Assembly: GCF_029868325.1 (NCBI RefSeq)
Contig: NZ_JARWNW010000250.1
Location: 1 to 60,670 of the forward strand
Direction: 5' to 3'
DNA: 60,670 nt
Source of the DNA: Nocardia carnea
GTDB lineage: Bacteria; Actinomycetota; Actinomycetes; Mycobacteriales; Mycobacteriaceae
Positions 17,194 to 26,032 of the stretch are shown here, in pieces. A program made the translations under genes and the position numbers. Numbering within the stretch: the stretch's first letter is position 1; each line of letters opens with the position of its first letter. The notes under the pieces are model-generated. The model was not told the DNA's origin. It made no database searches and saw nothing but the letters and a program-made list of their open reading frames with translations.

Positions 17194-19551
17194 TCAGTGG
17201 AATATCAGCTGGATTCGCTCGTGATCTTCTGCGGGAACATCGACGCAGTCGTCGCCCAGTTCCACGCGGACATAGTCGATATCGCCGTTGAAGGCGTTCG
17301 AAGGACCTGCCGGATAGTCCGGTACCACGGGGGTACCGCGGTCGATGCCGATATCGAGGGTTTCCGCGAGCCCGAAGACGAACGGAGTCGTCCGGTCGAG
17401 CCGTCCTTCGGCGACGCGACGACCGCAGATATCGATCACGATGGTCGCGCCTTTGCCCAGTCCGCCGCCGTCGTATCGGCATTGCAGCTTGACCAGGTGT
17501 GCTCCGGCGGGAACGGGTTCTGTTGCGCGCACGTACGTTCGATGCGAACCGTAGAGATTGTGGCAGTAGACGAGGTGGCCGTCCTCGAGGAAGAACGTCC
17601 ATCCGCCGAATCGGCCGCCCTGGGCGATGATCACACCGTTCGCCGATACTGTCGACAGCGCCGTGATCGATGCCGTGACGGCAAAGGAGGTGTTCTTGAA
17701 GTTCGGCGCCGCGTCCTCGGCAAGTCCGCGCATACCGCGATGGAAGGTGATCTCGGTGCGTCCGCCCATCAGCTCACGCCGACCGGCGAGGCTGGGGATG
17801 AAGCGTTCTCGGACGCGGTCGTCCATGGGAAGTACCCGGTGGCGTGCGGCTTCGATCAGGAACCGCTGCTTCAGTTCCGCGAGTTTCTCCGGGAACTCGG
17901 CGGCAACGTCGACAGCCTGGGTCCAGTCGCTGCTCGTATCGTAGAGTTCCCACACATCGTCGGCGATGCTGTCCGAGCGGGGGGCCGCGCCCTCTGCGGC
18001 CGGATATCCGGACCGGTGACAGGTCACCGCTGTCCATCCGTGGTGGTAGATGCCGCGGTTACCGAACATCTCGAAATACTGGGTGGTGTGGCGGTCCGCC
18101 GCGTCGGGGTCGTTGAAGGTGTACGCGAACGAGGTTCCCTCGATGGGACTCTGCCTGACGCCGTCGACGTAGTCTGGTGCGGGCAGGCCGGCGGCTTCGA
18201 GGATGGTCGGTACCACGTCAATGCAGTGGTGCCACTGGTGGCGCAACTCGCCACCCCGTTCGATCCCCTTCGGCCAGGACACGATCATGCCGTTACGGGT
18301 ACCGCCGTAGTGCGACGCGACCTTCTTCGCGTACTGATACGGCGTGTCCATCGCCACCGCCCAGCCCACTGGGTAGTGCGGATAGGTGCTCGGGCTCCCC
18401 AGTTCGTCGAACGCGGCGCGGATGGTTTCGGGGTCATCGGTAACTCCGTTCGCGAGGCGGATGAGATTGACCATCCCGTGCGGGCCACCTTCGGCCGCCG
18501 CGCCGTTGTCGCCGAGGATGTAGAAAATGAGGGTGTTCTCGAGCTCACCCAATTGTTCGAGAGCATCGATCAACCGGCCGGTCTGGGCATCGGTGTGCTC
18601 GGCGAACTCCGCGTACAGCTCCATGAGCCGGGCAGAGGTCTCCTTGGCCAGATCGCTCTGGTCGTCCCAGAACGGTATGCCCTCGCGCTTCCACTCCGGC
18701 AGTTGAGCGTCCGGTGGGACGATGCCGAGTTCCCGCTGCCTGGCGAAGGTCCGAAGCCGTTGGTCGTCCCAGCCGTGGTCGAATTTGCCGCGGTAGCGGC
18801 CACGCCACGACTCGGGTACGTGTAGCGGGTCGTGGCAGGCACCGAAGCTCACGTGTGCGAACCATGGCTTGGTGGGATCGAGGGTCTGCACCGATCGGAT
18901 CCAATCGATTGATTGGTCGACGATGTCTTCGGACAGGTGGTATCCCTGCTCCGGCGTTTTCGGTGGATCGACCGGCGTTGTTCCTTCGTAGAGGCGGGGG
19001 ACGAACTGATTGGTCTCCGCACCGAGGAATCCATAGAACTTGTCGAAGCCTTCGCCGGTGGGCCATCGATCGAACGGACCGAGTTCGGTCGTTTCCCAGC
19101 CGGGAACGGCGTGCATTTTTCCGAACGCGCCGGTGGCGTAACCGTTGCCGCCCAGGACGCGGGCGATGGTTGCCATCGAGTCCGGCCGGATACCGGTGTA
19201 TCCCGGCGCCGACGTCGCCAGTTCCGGCACCGTGCCCATGCCGGCGCTGTGGTGATTGCGGCCGGTCAGTAGTGACATGCGGGTCGGTGCGCACAGTGCT
19301 GTGGTGTGAAACCTGGTGTAGCGCAGTCCTTCTTGGGAAAGGCGATCGGCGGTTGGCATCATGCAGGGCCCGCCGAAAGCCGACGAGGCCCCGAATCCGA
19401 CGTCGTCGAGCAGGATCAGCAGGACATTCGGCGCGCCCTCCGGAGCTGTCACGGTGGGGACGGGTTCGTAGGCCGGAGCGTGGTCGCGGATATCGATCGC
19501 GGGCGATACCTGCGCGCCACGCAGCTCGATCGGCAGGACGTTTCTGTTCAA
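17194..19551 (-). CDS. Arylsulfatase, large AtsD-like type
   Basis: This protein of about 785 aa cleaves sulfate esters. The DD metal pair is near residues 49-50, and the formylglycine motif CAPTR begins at Cys87, followed by MSLLTGR, with later GDNGAAAEGGPHG and KMHAVPGW segments. Length and C-terminal jelly-roll extension resemble mycobacterial AtsD. A TTG at 19551 with GAGAGGAA five bases upstream is the best start; the frame back to 19716 runs through operator sites. The Cys requires oxidation by a formylglycine-generating enzyme, encoded at 26426 in the same island. No signal peptide is evident. Confidence 0.9.
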   Translation of the reverse strand: MNRNVLPIELRGAQVSPAIDIRDHAPAYEPVPTVTAPEGAPNVLLILLDDVGFGASSAFGGPCMMPTADRLSQEGLRYTRFHTTALCAPTRMSLLTGRNHHSAGMGTVPELATSAPGYTGIRPDSMATIARVLGGNGYATGAFGKMHAVPGWETTELGPFDRWPTGEGFDKFYGFLGAETNQFVPRLYEGTTPVDPPKTPEQGYHLSEDIVDQSIDWIRSVQTLDPTKPWFAHVSFGACHDPLHVPESWRGRYRGKFDHGWDDQRLRTFARQRELGIVPPDAQLPEWKREGIPFWDDQSDLAKETSARLMELYAEFAEHTDAQTGRLIDALEQLGELENTLIFYILGDNGAAAEGGPHGMVNLIRLANGVTDDPETIRAAFDELGSPSTYPHYPVGWAVAMDTPYQYAKKVASHYGGTRNGMIVSWPKGIERGGELRHQWHHCIDVVPTILEAAGLPAPDYVDGVRQSPIEGTSFAYTFNDPDAADRHTTQYFEMFGNRGIYHHGWTAVTCHRSGYPAAEGAAPRSDSIADDVWELYDTSSDWTQAVDVAAEFPEKLAELKQRFLIEAARHRVLPMDDRVRERFIPSLAGRRELMGGRTEITFHRGMRGLAEDAAPNFKNTSFAVTASITALSTVSANGVIIAQGGRFGGWTFFLEDGHLVYCHNLYGSHRTYVRATEPVPAGAHLVKLQCRYDGGGLGKGATIVIDICGRRVAEGRLDRTTPFVFGLAETLDIGIDRGTPVVPDYPAGPSNAFNGDIDYVRVELGDDCVDVPAEDHERIQLIFH

Positions 19552-19658
19552 TGCGGTTCCTCTCGGGGGCCGGCTTGCGCACGGCAGTCGCGGCCCCCCC
19601 GGGGGATCTGCTGCTCTTGCGTGCGTCGGTGACGTGTCGTCTTCACCGCCAGATGTGC

Positions 19659-19674
19659 GGTCGAAATATAGACC
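19659..19674 (+). promoter_or_regulatory. Operator-like palindrome, site 2
   Basis: GGTCGAAATATAGACC, with GGTC/GACC arms around an AT-rich centre, lies about 110 bases upstream of the arylsulfatase start. A second copy starts exactly 21 bases further on, two helical turns away, so two dimers could bind the same face. Proposed IclR-regulator site. Confidence 0.6.
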
Positions 19675-19679
19675 GAGAC

Positions 19680-19695
19680 GGTCGAAATATGAGAC
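19680..19695 (+). promoter_or_regulatory. Operator-like palindrome, site 3 (imperfect)
   Basis: GGTCGAAATATGAGAC is the left half of the motif intact with the right arm shifted by one base. It overlaps the pattern GACCGAGACGGTCGAAAT (19671-19688). It forms a 21-base-spaced tandem with the site at 19659 in the sulfatase/MFS divergent promoter region. Confidence 0.5.
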
Positions 19696-19929
19696 AGAGG
19701 TTACAGTCGTCGGCATTCCGGGTCAATAACCGTCTTCCTGCGCTGAAGAGAGGGGTTCGGTGCCGGGCGGGGTCGAGTGTCGGAGCCGGCATGCATCAGT
19801 GGACCTCGAGCGGCCCGGGTGGGGCGATCGGTGGATGTGGATGTCGCAGTGATGTCCACTGCGTGGGAGCCGCGCATTGACCGGCACGCTCGGTGTCCTT
19901 TACGGTGACTCCCATCACTCGACCGAGGT

Positions 19930-19945
19930 GGTCTAAATATCGACC
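19930..19945 (+). promoter_or_regulatory. Operator-like palindrome, site 4
   Basis: GGTCTAAATATCGACC, extended to GTGGTC/GACCAC six-base arms, lies 45 bases upstream of the MFS start. The preceding bases repeat the 18-base pattern GACCGAGGTGGTCTAAAT (19921-19938). It is the exact reverse complement of the site at 22506. Proposed operator for the MFS gene. Confidence 0.6.
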
Positions 19946-19989
19946 ACTCGTCATGATCTGAAACCGGCCTTCCCGGCCGGCACCTGGAA

Positions 19990-21519
19990 GTGAGTCCAGC
20001 CGTGTCTTCTGATAGCGCCCGTTCGGGCGACACCACCGACAAATCCGTAACGCCGGAGCGGCCTACGCGGTATTACATCGCGGTTCTGGTGGCAACCATC
20101 CTGCTCTTCGAGATAGCCCCGCTGGAGCTGAGCATGGTGTACCCCTCGCTGCGATATATGGCCGGTGAGTTCCGGACACCCAACATCGGTTGGGTGTTGA
20201 CCATCGTCAGTTTGGTCGGCATGGTGTGCCAACCGGTCCTCGGCAAACTCGGCGACATATACGGCAAGAAGCGCGTATTGATGTGTATTGCCGGTATGTT
20301 CGCGGTCGGGTCGTTGATATGCGCCGTCGCGCCGAGCTTCCCGATCCTGCTGATCGGCCGTGCGCTGCAGGCCAGCAGTGTCGGCATCACTGCGGTCGCT
20401 TACGGTCTGATTCGCGATATCTTCCCGGCGCGTCTCGTGCCGATCGCGCTCGCGGCGGTGTCGACCGGGATCGGCCTCAATGGCATCGTCGGCCCCTTGC
20501 TCGGTGGCTATCTGGCCACCACCTTCGGATACCAGGCGATCTTCTGGTTTCTGCTGTGCTACGTCGCTGTGCTCGCCCCGGTGGTCTACGTGATCGCTCC
20601 CGAGTCACCGCTGCGACTGCCGCACCGTCTGGATCTTCTCGGTGCGCTTTTGCTCGGCAGCGGCGCCGGACTCCTGCTACTCGGGATCAGTCAAGGCGGG
20701 GCATGGGGCTGGACTTCGATGCGATTGTGGCTCGTCGTGGGGCTGGCGGTGGTACTGCTGGCGCTGTTCGTCGGGCAGGAGCTGCGATCGCCGCAACCGC
20801 TGATCGATATCCGGCTCATCTGGGGCAGGGCCATGCGGATGACACTGCTCGCGTCGTTCCTCGGCGGATTCGTCCTCGGTGGCTACTCGTTCCTGCTGCC
20901 ATTGATGATGGAATCGCCACGAGTAGCCGGAATTTCCTACGGCTTCGGCCTGTCGGCACTCGGTTACGCGCTGTGGACCTCGCCCTTGGGTGTCGGAACC
21001 ATGGTCGCCGGACCGTTGGGAGGTCTGGTGGCCAAGAGGGTGGGCCCGCGTACCAGTTTGATCATGGCGATGACGGCCTTCACGGTCGTCCTCGGCCTGC
21101 TCGCCTTCGTGCACGAATACCGGTGGCAGATCAGTATTTTGGTGGCCTGCCTGGGCATCGGCATGGGCTTCTTCTATGCGTCGGGGTCCAACCTCGTGGT
21201 CGAGGCGGTGCCGGCGTCGAAGACGAGCGCGAGTGCCGGGGTGCTCGGCTGTTCCAACAGCCTCGGCGTGGCGACGGGGGTCACCGTCCTAGGTGCGGTC
21301 CTCAGCGCCAATGTCCTCTATGCCGACGCTGGTGATCATCACATCGTGTACTCCGACAATGCATTCGTCTACGCGTTCTGCACCGCCTCGGCGATCGGCG
21401 CGGCCGGCCTGGTCGTCGCTCTGATCATGCGGCATGGGCGGACGCCGGCATCGGGCGGTGTCAAAGCCGCAGCAACTGTCGCGGATGGGCGTGATACCAC
21501 GCCGGCCACCGCGGGGTGA
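19990..21519 (+). CDS. MFS transporter, DHA2-like (14-span) family
   Basis: This 509-aa protein has about fourteen hydrophobic spans and the MFS loop GDIYGKKR between spans 2 and 3, resembling EmrB/QacA-type drug:H+ antiporters. The start is a GTG at 19990 preceded by TGGAAG. It is divergent from the arylsulfatase across a 438-base region holding three operator-like sites, and ends 12 bases from the convergent iclR-type gene. Substrate is unknown; export of a sulfated or desulfated product, or uptake of the sulfate ester, are both possible. Confidence 0.88.
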   Translation: MSPAVSSDSARSGDTTDKSVTPERPTRYYIAVLVATILLFEIAPLELSMVYPSLRYMAGEFRTPNIGWVLTIVSLVGMVCQPVLGKLGDIYGKKRVLMCIAGMFAVGSLICAVAPSFPILLIGRALQASSVGITAVAYGLIRDIFPARLVPIALAAVSTGIGLNGIVGPLLGGYLATTFGYQAIFWFLLCYVAVLAPVVYVIAPESPLRLPHRLDLLGALLLGSGAGLLLLGISQGGAWGWTSMRLWLVVGLAVVLLALFVGQELRSPQPLIDIRLIWGRAMRMTLLASFLGGFVLGGYSFLLPLMMESPRVAGISYGFGLSALGYALWTSPLGVGTMVAGPLGGLVAKRVGPRTSLIMAMTAFTVVLGLLAFVHEYRWQISILVACLGIGMGFFYASGSNLVVEAVPASKTSASAGVLGCSNSLGVATGVTVLGAVLSANVLYADAGDHHIVYSDNAFVYAFCTASAIGAAGLVVALIMRHGRTPASGGVKAAATVADGRDTTPATAG

Positions 21520-21531
21520 TGAGATGAGGTG

Positions 21532-22455
21532 TCACTCGAAGGGGTTGCGTCCCCCGACTTCGTTGGTGATTTCGTCTGTGATCTCGAGCAACGCGGCTCC
21601 GCGTTCGGCGATATCGGCGCCGGTGATCTCGCCGCCGACATTCACCGTGAGCACGAGCGCTTGCCGGCCGTCGGAGTCGAACGTCGGTGCCGCGATGAAA
21701 TTGACGCTGTGTAGCTGTGACTCATCGGCGAGTGCTGCGCTGGAGATCATCCGCTCACCCATGTTGGAGGCCAGTTCACCGGCCGCGGCCCGGACATCAG
21801 GGGGCAGATCGCTGGCGGCGACACCGGCGATCAAGCGATTCAGCCGCTGGATGGTCGGGGTGAGTCGTTCGATGAGGTACCCGGTATTCCGGCAATCGGC
21901 GGCGACCTCTCGCACACGCTCGAGATCCGGTTCCGATATCAATGCGGGTTCTTGCTGCAACCAGCGCTCGAGCTCACCGTCGGGCTGCCACAGTGTGAAC
22001 ATCAGGCCCACCGGAGGTGCGTACGGGTATACCTCGCCGACGGCCGGCGGCCGCACGCCGGGCGGGCCCGCGACATCGAGCAACATGATCTTGCCGCCGA
22101 CTACGCCCGCCGCGGTGCATACGGTGCCGAATCGCTTGCTCAACACGTCCAGCCGATCGTGCACGATCGAACCGAAGGCGAAGTCGTGCTGGGCGGCACG
22201 GCCGGCTTTGACCAGCGCAGGGCCGAGGCCGTATGTCTTCTCGGCGGCATCACGGGTGAGGTACCCCCACTCGGTGAGCTCGGTGATGATGCCGAGGCAG
22301 GTCGGCTTGGTGATATCGCATCGCCGTGCCAGTTCGGACAGGCCGAAGCGCTGCCCCTGATGATGTACGAGAAAATCAAGCACCTGCAGTACGCGCGCCG
22401 TCGGGGGCGAGTACTGCCCTGGTGCGAATGTGCCCGCTGATCGGGAATCCGTCAT
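21532..22455 (-). CDS. IclR family transcriptional regulator
   Basis: This 307-aa regulator has an N-terminal winged HTH (VLQVLDFLVHHQGQRFGLSE, then CDITKPTCLGIITELTEWGY near residues 22-70) followed by the GAF-like effector domain typical of IclR proteins. It is divergent from the DUF1214-SDR-sulfotransferase operon across 80 bases that contain a perfect copy of the island motif at 22506-22521. This makes it the best candidate to bind all copies and to control itself. The effector may be the sulfate ester or its product. Confidence 0.9.
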   Translation of the reverse strand: MTDSRSAGTFAPGQYSPPTARVLQVLDFLVHHQGQRFGLSELARRCDITKPTCLGIITELTEWGYLTRDAAEKTYGLGPALVKAGRAAQHDFAFGSIVHDRLDVLSKRFGTVCTAAGVVGGKIMLLDVAGPPGVRPPAVGEVYPYAPPVGLMFTLWQPDGELERWLQQEPALISEPDLERVREVAADCRNTGYLIERLTPTIQRLNRLIAGVAASDLPPDVRAAAGELASNMGERMISSAALADESQLHSVNFIAAPTFDSDGRQALVLTVNVGGEITGADIAERGAALLEITDEITNEVGGRNPFE

Positions 22456-22505
22456 TGACCCATCCTCATGTCATTCATACCTTTGCGGCGGGATCCTACC
22501 GCATC

Positions 22506-22521
22506 GGTCGATATTTAGACC
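22506..22521 (+). promoter_or_regulatory. Operator-like palindrome, site 5
   Basis: GGTCGATATTTAGACC is the exact reverse complement of the site at 19930. It lies 51 bases before the IclR-type start and ends 14 bases before the ATG of the divergent operon, directly beside its AAGGAG ribosome site. On the minus strand it is followed by GACCGATGCGGT, a partial second repeat. Binding here could control both directions. Confidence 0.6.
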
Positions 22522-22535
22522 ATAAGGAGTTCTTC

Positions 22536-23702
22536 ATGCTGACCGACCTCCTCGCTTCCGCGATATCCGAGGCCGAAAAGCTGGTGGTGAACGCCCCGCA
22601 CGTGCGGACAGAGCAGGACCGTGCCGAGGGCTATCAATACCTGGCCGCGGCAATCCAGGCCACACTGCATGCGGCCTGGGCGCCGCAACAGTGGGACCCC
22701 ATCTTCATCACCGGCGCGGGGCCGTTCACCAAACAGGGGCTCGACAACCCGGACACGCTGTACTGGGTCGCCCACCTCGCCGGCGACGGCGAGTACGTCG
22801 TATCCGGAAAGCGGGGCAGCACAGTAGATCTCAGCTTTCAGGTGCTCGGCGGTGCCTATACCGACAGTCATGTGCCGGAGAGCATTATCGCCTTCGACGA
22901 TCGTGAACTGCACACCATGCCGGGTGAACCTTTCGAGCTGCGGTTCGGGCGAGAGCCGTCCAACGGCCGCACCAACTATTACACCCTTGCGCCCGGAGCA
23001 TGCCAATTGCTGGTGCGCGAGGTCTACAGCGATTGGGCCGAGACCCGCGGCACGATTCGCATCGAACGCGTCGGTGCTGCCGGGGCCGCAGTGCCCGCCC
23101 TCACCGAGGAGCGGGCCGAGCGGAGGTATGCCGAAGCGGCAGCAGCACTGGTCACCAGGATCCGGACGTGGCTCACGTTTCCGCAGCGCTTCTACCTGCA
23201 GCTGCCGGTCAACACGTTGACCGAGCCTCGGTTCACTCCCGGCGGGCTGGCAACCCAGTACTCGTCGGTCGGCCACTACGACCTCGCCGGCGACCAAGCC
23301 ATGATCATCACCGTCCCGAAATCGGATGCGCCGTACCAAGGGTTCCAGCTCGGCAGCATGTGGTATTTGTCGCTCGATTATGTGAACCATCAGACGTCGC
23401 TGACGGCAGCCCAATCGGAAGTGGATCCGGACGGAATGATTCGGCTCGTGGTCAGCGAGCGAAATCCTGGTATCGCCAACTGGATCGAAACTCTCGGCCA
23501 CTCACGTGGATATCTGCAAATGCGCTGGCAGCGGTTGTCCCGGGCGCTCACGGCGGCGGACGGACCCACTGTCGAAATCGTCGACATCGGCGAAGTCGCC
23601 GCGAAACTTCCGTTCTACGAACAGAACGCCATCACTCGCTCGGATTTCGCCGCCCGGATCGCGGCGCGACAGCGCGCCGTGGCGGATCGAATGGTGGCGT
23701 GA
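22536..23702 (+). CDS. DUF1214-like protein
   Basis: This 388-aa protein has a C-terminal region (PYQGFQLGSMWYLSLDYVN, then NWIETLGHSRGYLQMRWQ) resembling actinobacterial DUF1214 proteins; the N-terminal half is variable. No signal peptide or membrane span is seen. AAGGAG sits eight bases before the ATG at 22536; the frame upstream to 22326 crosses the regulator gene and operator and is rejected. It leads an operon with an SDR, a sulfotransferase, DUF202 proteins and FGE. Function is unknown. Confidence 0.8.
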   Translation: MLTDLLASAISEAEKLVVNAPHVRTEQDRAEGYQYLAAAIQATLHAAWAPQQWDPIFITGAGPFTKQGLDNPDTLYWVAHLAGDGEYVVSGKRGSTVDLSFQVLGGAYTDSHVPESIIAFDDRELHTMPGEPFELRFGREPSNGRTNYYTLAPGACQLLVREVYSDWAETRGTIRIERVGAAGAAVPALTEERAERRYAEAAAALVTRIRTWLTFPQRFYLQLPVNTLTEPRFTPGGLATQYSSVGHYDLAGDQAMIITVPKSDAPYQGFQLGSMWYLSLDYVNHQTSLTAAQSEVDPDGMIRLVVSERNPGIANWIETLGHSRGYLQMRWQRLSRALTAADGPTVEIVDIGEVAAKLPFYEQNAITRSDFAARIAARQRAVADRMVA

Positions 23703-23704
23703 CG

Positions 23705-24487
23705 ATGACCGGAATTCTCCATGACAAAGTCGTCGTCATCGCGGGTGTCGGCCCGGGACTCGGTCGCTCGATCGCATTGCGGGCGGCACAGGCCGGCGCC
23801 GATATCATTCTCGCCGCTCGGACGCCGAGCAAGCTCGATGCGGTCGCCCGGGAGGTACTGGCGCTAGGACGTCGCGCGGTCACCGTCCCCACCGACCTGA
23901 CCGATGCCGACGCGGTAGCACACCTTGTCGATCGGACGGTCGAGGAGTGCGGACGGGTCGACGCGCTGATCAACAATGCGTATACACAGCCGTCCATGGC
24001 CAATCTGGTCGATACCGGCTACGACCACATTCGAACCGGCATCGAACTCTCCGTGATCGGCGCCCTGCGGACCAGTCAGCTGTTCACCCAGGCGCTGGCG
24101 GAATCGGGCGGGGCGATCGTCATGATCAACTCGATGGTGCTCCGGCATTCGATCCCGGTCTACGGAACGTACAAGATGGCGAAGTCCGCAATGCTTGCCA
24201 TGTCGCAATCACTGGCCAGCGAGATCGGTCCCAAGGGTGTTCGCGTGAATTCGGTGGCACCGGGCTATATCTGGGCCGACGCCGTGAAACGGCACTTCCG
24301 GATCGTGGCGGCCGAACGCGGCTGCAGCGCCGACGAAGTATATGCGCAGACCGCAGCGAGGATGGATCTGCGCCGTCTGCCGGAACCCGGTGAGATAGCC
24401 GACGCGGTCGTCTTCCTCGCGTCTCCGATGGCGGCCGCCATCACCGGTCAATGCCTTGACGTGAACTGCGGTGAATTCCACCGCTGA
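23705..24487 (+). CDS. SDR family oxidoreductase
   Basis: This 260-aa short-chain dehydrogenase has GVGPGLGRS for cofactor binding, INNAYTQPS replacing the usual NNAG, the catalytic serine in MINSMVLRHS, and YKMAK. The altered NNAG block is seen in some steroid- and terpenoid-active SDRs. The ATG at 23705 is given; a GTG at 23699 in frame overlaps the upstream stop and would add two residues. It follows the DUF1214-like gene directly and precedes the sulfotransferase by 20 bases, so it is co-transcribed. Confidence 0.86.
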   Translation: MTGILHDKVVVIAGVGPGLGRSIALRAAQAGADIILAARTPSKLDAVAREVLALGRRAVTVPTDLTDADAVAHLVDRTVEECGRVDALINNAYTQPSMANLVDTGYDHIRTGIELSVIGALRTSQLFTQALAESGGAIVMINSMVLRHSIPVYGTYKMAKSAMLAMSQSLASEIGPKGVRVNSVAPGYIWADAVKRHFRIVAAERGCSADEVYAQTAARMDLRRLPEPGEIADAVVFLASPMAAAITGQCLDVNCGEFHR

Positions 24488-24507
24488 GAAAGAAACGAGC
24501 GAAGTAG

Positions 24508-25659
24508 ATGAGCAGGAATCAGGCCTCCGTGGGAACGGTCGAGGAGCTGCATGCGCGTGCGGCCGCAGTGACAGGACTGAACGACTTCGGTGCCACCGAC
24601 TATCTGGAGGGCATGCGAGTTCTCCTCGGATCATTCGATCTAGAAGCGGGATTGACGCAGGTCGGGCAGGAGGTCGCGCGGGAAACCGTCCAGCGCGCAC
24701 TCGTCGGCCGGCTGCTGAGCGAATCCGGCTTCGCCGAGTATCCCGAGCATGCCGACGTACCGATCGAGCGGCCCATTTTCGTCACCGGGTTGCCGCGCAC
24801 CGGCACCACCGCGCTACATCGGCTACTCGGCGCCGATCCGGGCAACCAGGGCGTGGAAATGTGGTTGGCAGAACGACCACAGCCGCGGCCGACCCCGCAC
24901 ACCTGGCCGGATAACACCGACTTTCAGCAGGTCCAGGCCAACTATGCGGCCCAGAATCAGGCCAACCCCGAGATGATGGCCACCCACTACATGGATGCCA
25001 TGGAAGTCGAGGAGTGCTGGCGGCTACTGCAACAGTCGATGCTGTCGTTGTCCTTCGAGTCGATTCATCACGTTCCGACCTACTCGGGCTGGCTCGCGGA
25101 GCAGGACTGGACCGACGCCTACCGCAGGCACAAGCGCAATTTGCAGTTGATCGGGCTCAACGACAGCGACCGGCGATGGGTGCTCAAGAATCCGAGCCAC
25201 GTTTTCGCCATCGACGAAATACTGCGAGTTTATCCGGATGCCTTGATCATCCAGACACATCGTGATCCCAGGTCGGTGATCGGGTCGGTGTGCAGTCTCA
25301 CCGAATTGGCCGGTCGCGGCTGGTCGACGTCATTCGATGCCGCAACCATCGGCAGGACGCAGCTCGAGCTGTGGTCGCGCGGCATGGCCACGTTCTCGGC
25401 CGCACGCCGTAAAGCCGATCCTGCGCAGTTCTTCGATGTGGAATACGAGGACTTGGTCCGAGATCCGGTCGGGACCGTCGAGAAGGTGTACTCCCACTTC
25501 GGACTACCGTTCAGCGAACGGACACGCGAGGCGGTTGCGGCCGTGCACGAGCAGAGCATGTCCGGTGCCCGGCGTCCCTCTCATCGGTACGCCCTCGCCG
25601 ACTTCGGTCTGTCCGAATCCGAGGTGGTCGCGAAGTTCGCGGATATCGAACATGTATGA
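24508..25659 (+). CDS. PAPS-dependent sulfotransferase family protein
   Basis: This 383-aa protein transfers sulfuryl groups from PAPS. The 5'-phosphosulfate loop FVTGLPRTGTTALHRLL is near residues 91-107, and the 3'-phosphate region HRDPRSVIGS is near residue 250, as in the Sulfotransferase_3 (Stf-type) group common in mycolic actinomycetes. The start ATG follows GAAAGAAACGAGCG. The stop overlaps the DUF202 start by several bases. PAPS supply (cysDNC) and PAP removal (cysQ) are encoded in the same island. Acceptor is unknown. Confidence 0.87.
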   Translation: MSRNQASVGTVEELHARAAAVTGLNDFGATDYLEGMRVLLGSFDLEAGLTQVGQEVARETVQRALVGRLLSESGFAEYPEHADVPIERPIFVTGLPRTGTTALHRLLGADPGNQGVEMWLAERPQPRPTPHTWPDNTDFQQVQANYAAQNQANPEMMATHYMDAMEVEECWRLLQQSMLSLSFESIHHVPTYSGWLAEQDWTDAYRRHKRNLQLIGLNDSDRRWVLKNPSHVFAIDEILRVYPDALIIQTHRDPRSVIGSVCSLTELAGRGWSTSFDAATIGRTQLELWSRGMATFSAARRKADPAQFFDVEYEDLVRDPVGTVEKVYSHFGLPFSERTREAVAAVHEQSMSGARRPSHRYALADFGLSESEVVAKFADIEHV

Positions 25660-26032
25660 CGCGAGCAGCGCCCGAACGACCCAGCCCGCGCGGTACGGGG
25701 AAACGGAAGCCGAGCCCGACTACCGGTTCACCCTGGCCAACGAGCGCACGTTTCTCGCGTGGATTCGGACGGCCATGGGCCTGCTCGCCGGGGGTGTGGC
25801 CGTGCGGCAGCTCGATGACGTTTCGCGTCCCGAGGTGTGGCGGGCGCTGGCGGTCGCCTGCATTTGCCTCGCCGCGGTCCTCACCATCGGAGCATTCGTC
25901 CACCGCCGGTCGGCCCAACGAGCGATTCGCCGCGGTCTGCCGCTGCCGTCGACGAGGATGATTGTTGTCGTGGCGGTCGGACTCACCACGATCGCGGTTC
26001 TCGCTGCCATATACGCACTGGGGCCCCGATGA
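25652..26032 (+). CDS. DUF202 family membrane protein (first)
   Basis: This 126-aa protein has the DUF202 signature FTLANERTFLAWIRTAMGLL and three hydrophobic helices (about residues 38-57, 66-84 and 102-122). The family is of unknown function and usually occurs in pairs, as here. The ATG at 25652 overlaps the end of the sulfotransferase gene, and its stop overlaps the second DUF202 start (ATGA). A membrane role in the island is likely but undefined. Confidence 0.85.
   Translation: MYDASSARTTQPARYGETEAEPDYRFTLANERTFLAWIRTAMGLLAGGVAVRQLDDVSRPEVWRALAVACICLAAVLTIGAFVHRRSAQRAIRRGLPLPSTRMIVVVAVGLTTIAVLAAIYALGPR

Noticed and set aside
17197..18825. A 542-codon plus-strand frame opposite the arylsulfatase
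   Set aside because: The antisense strand encodes all sulfatase motifs in order, while the plus-strand translation has no recognisable domain or ribosome site.
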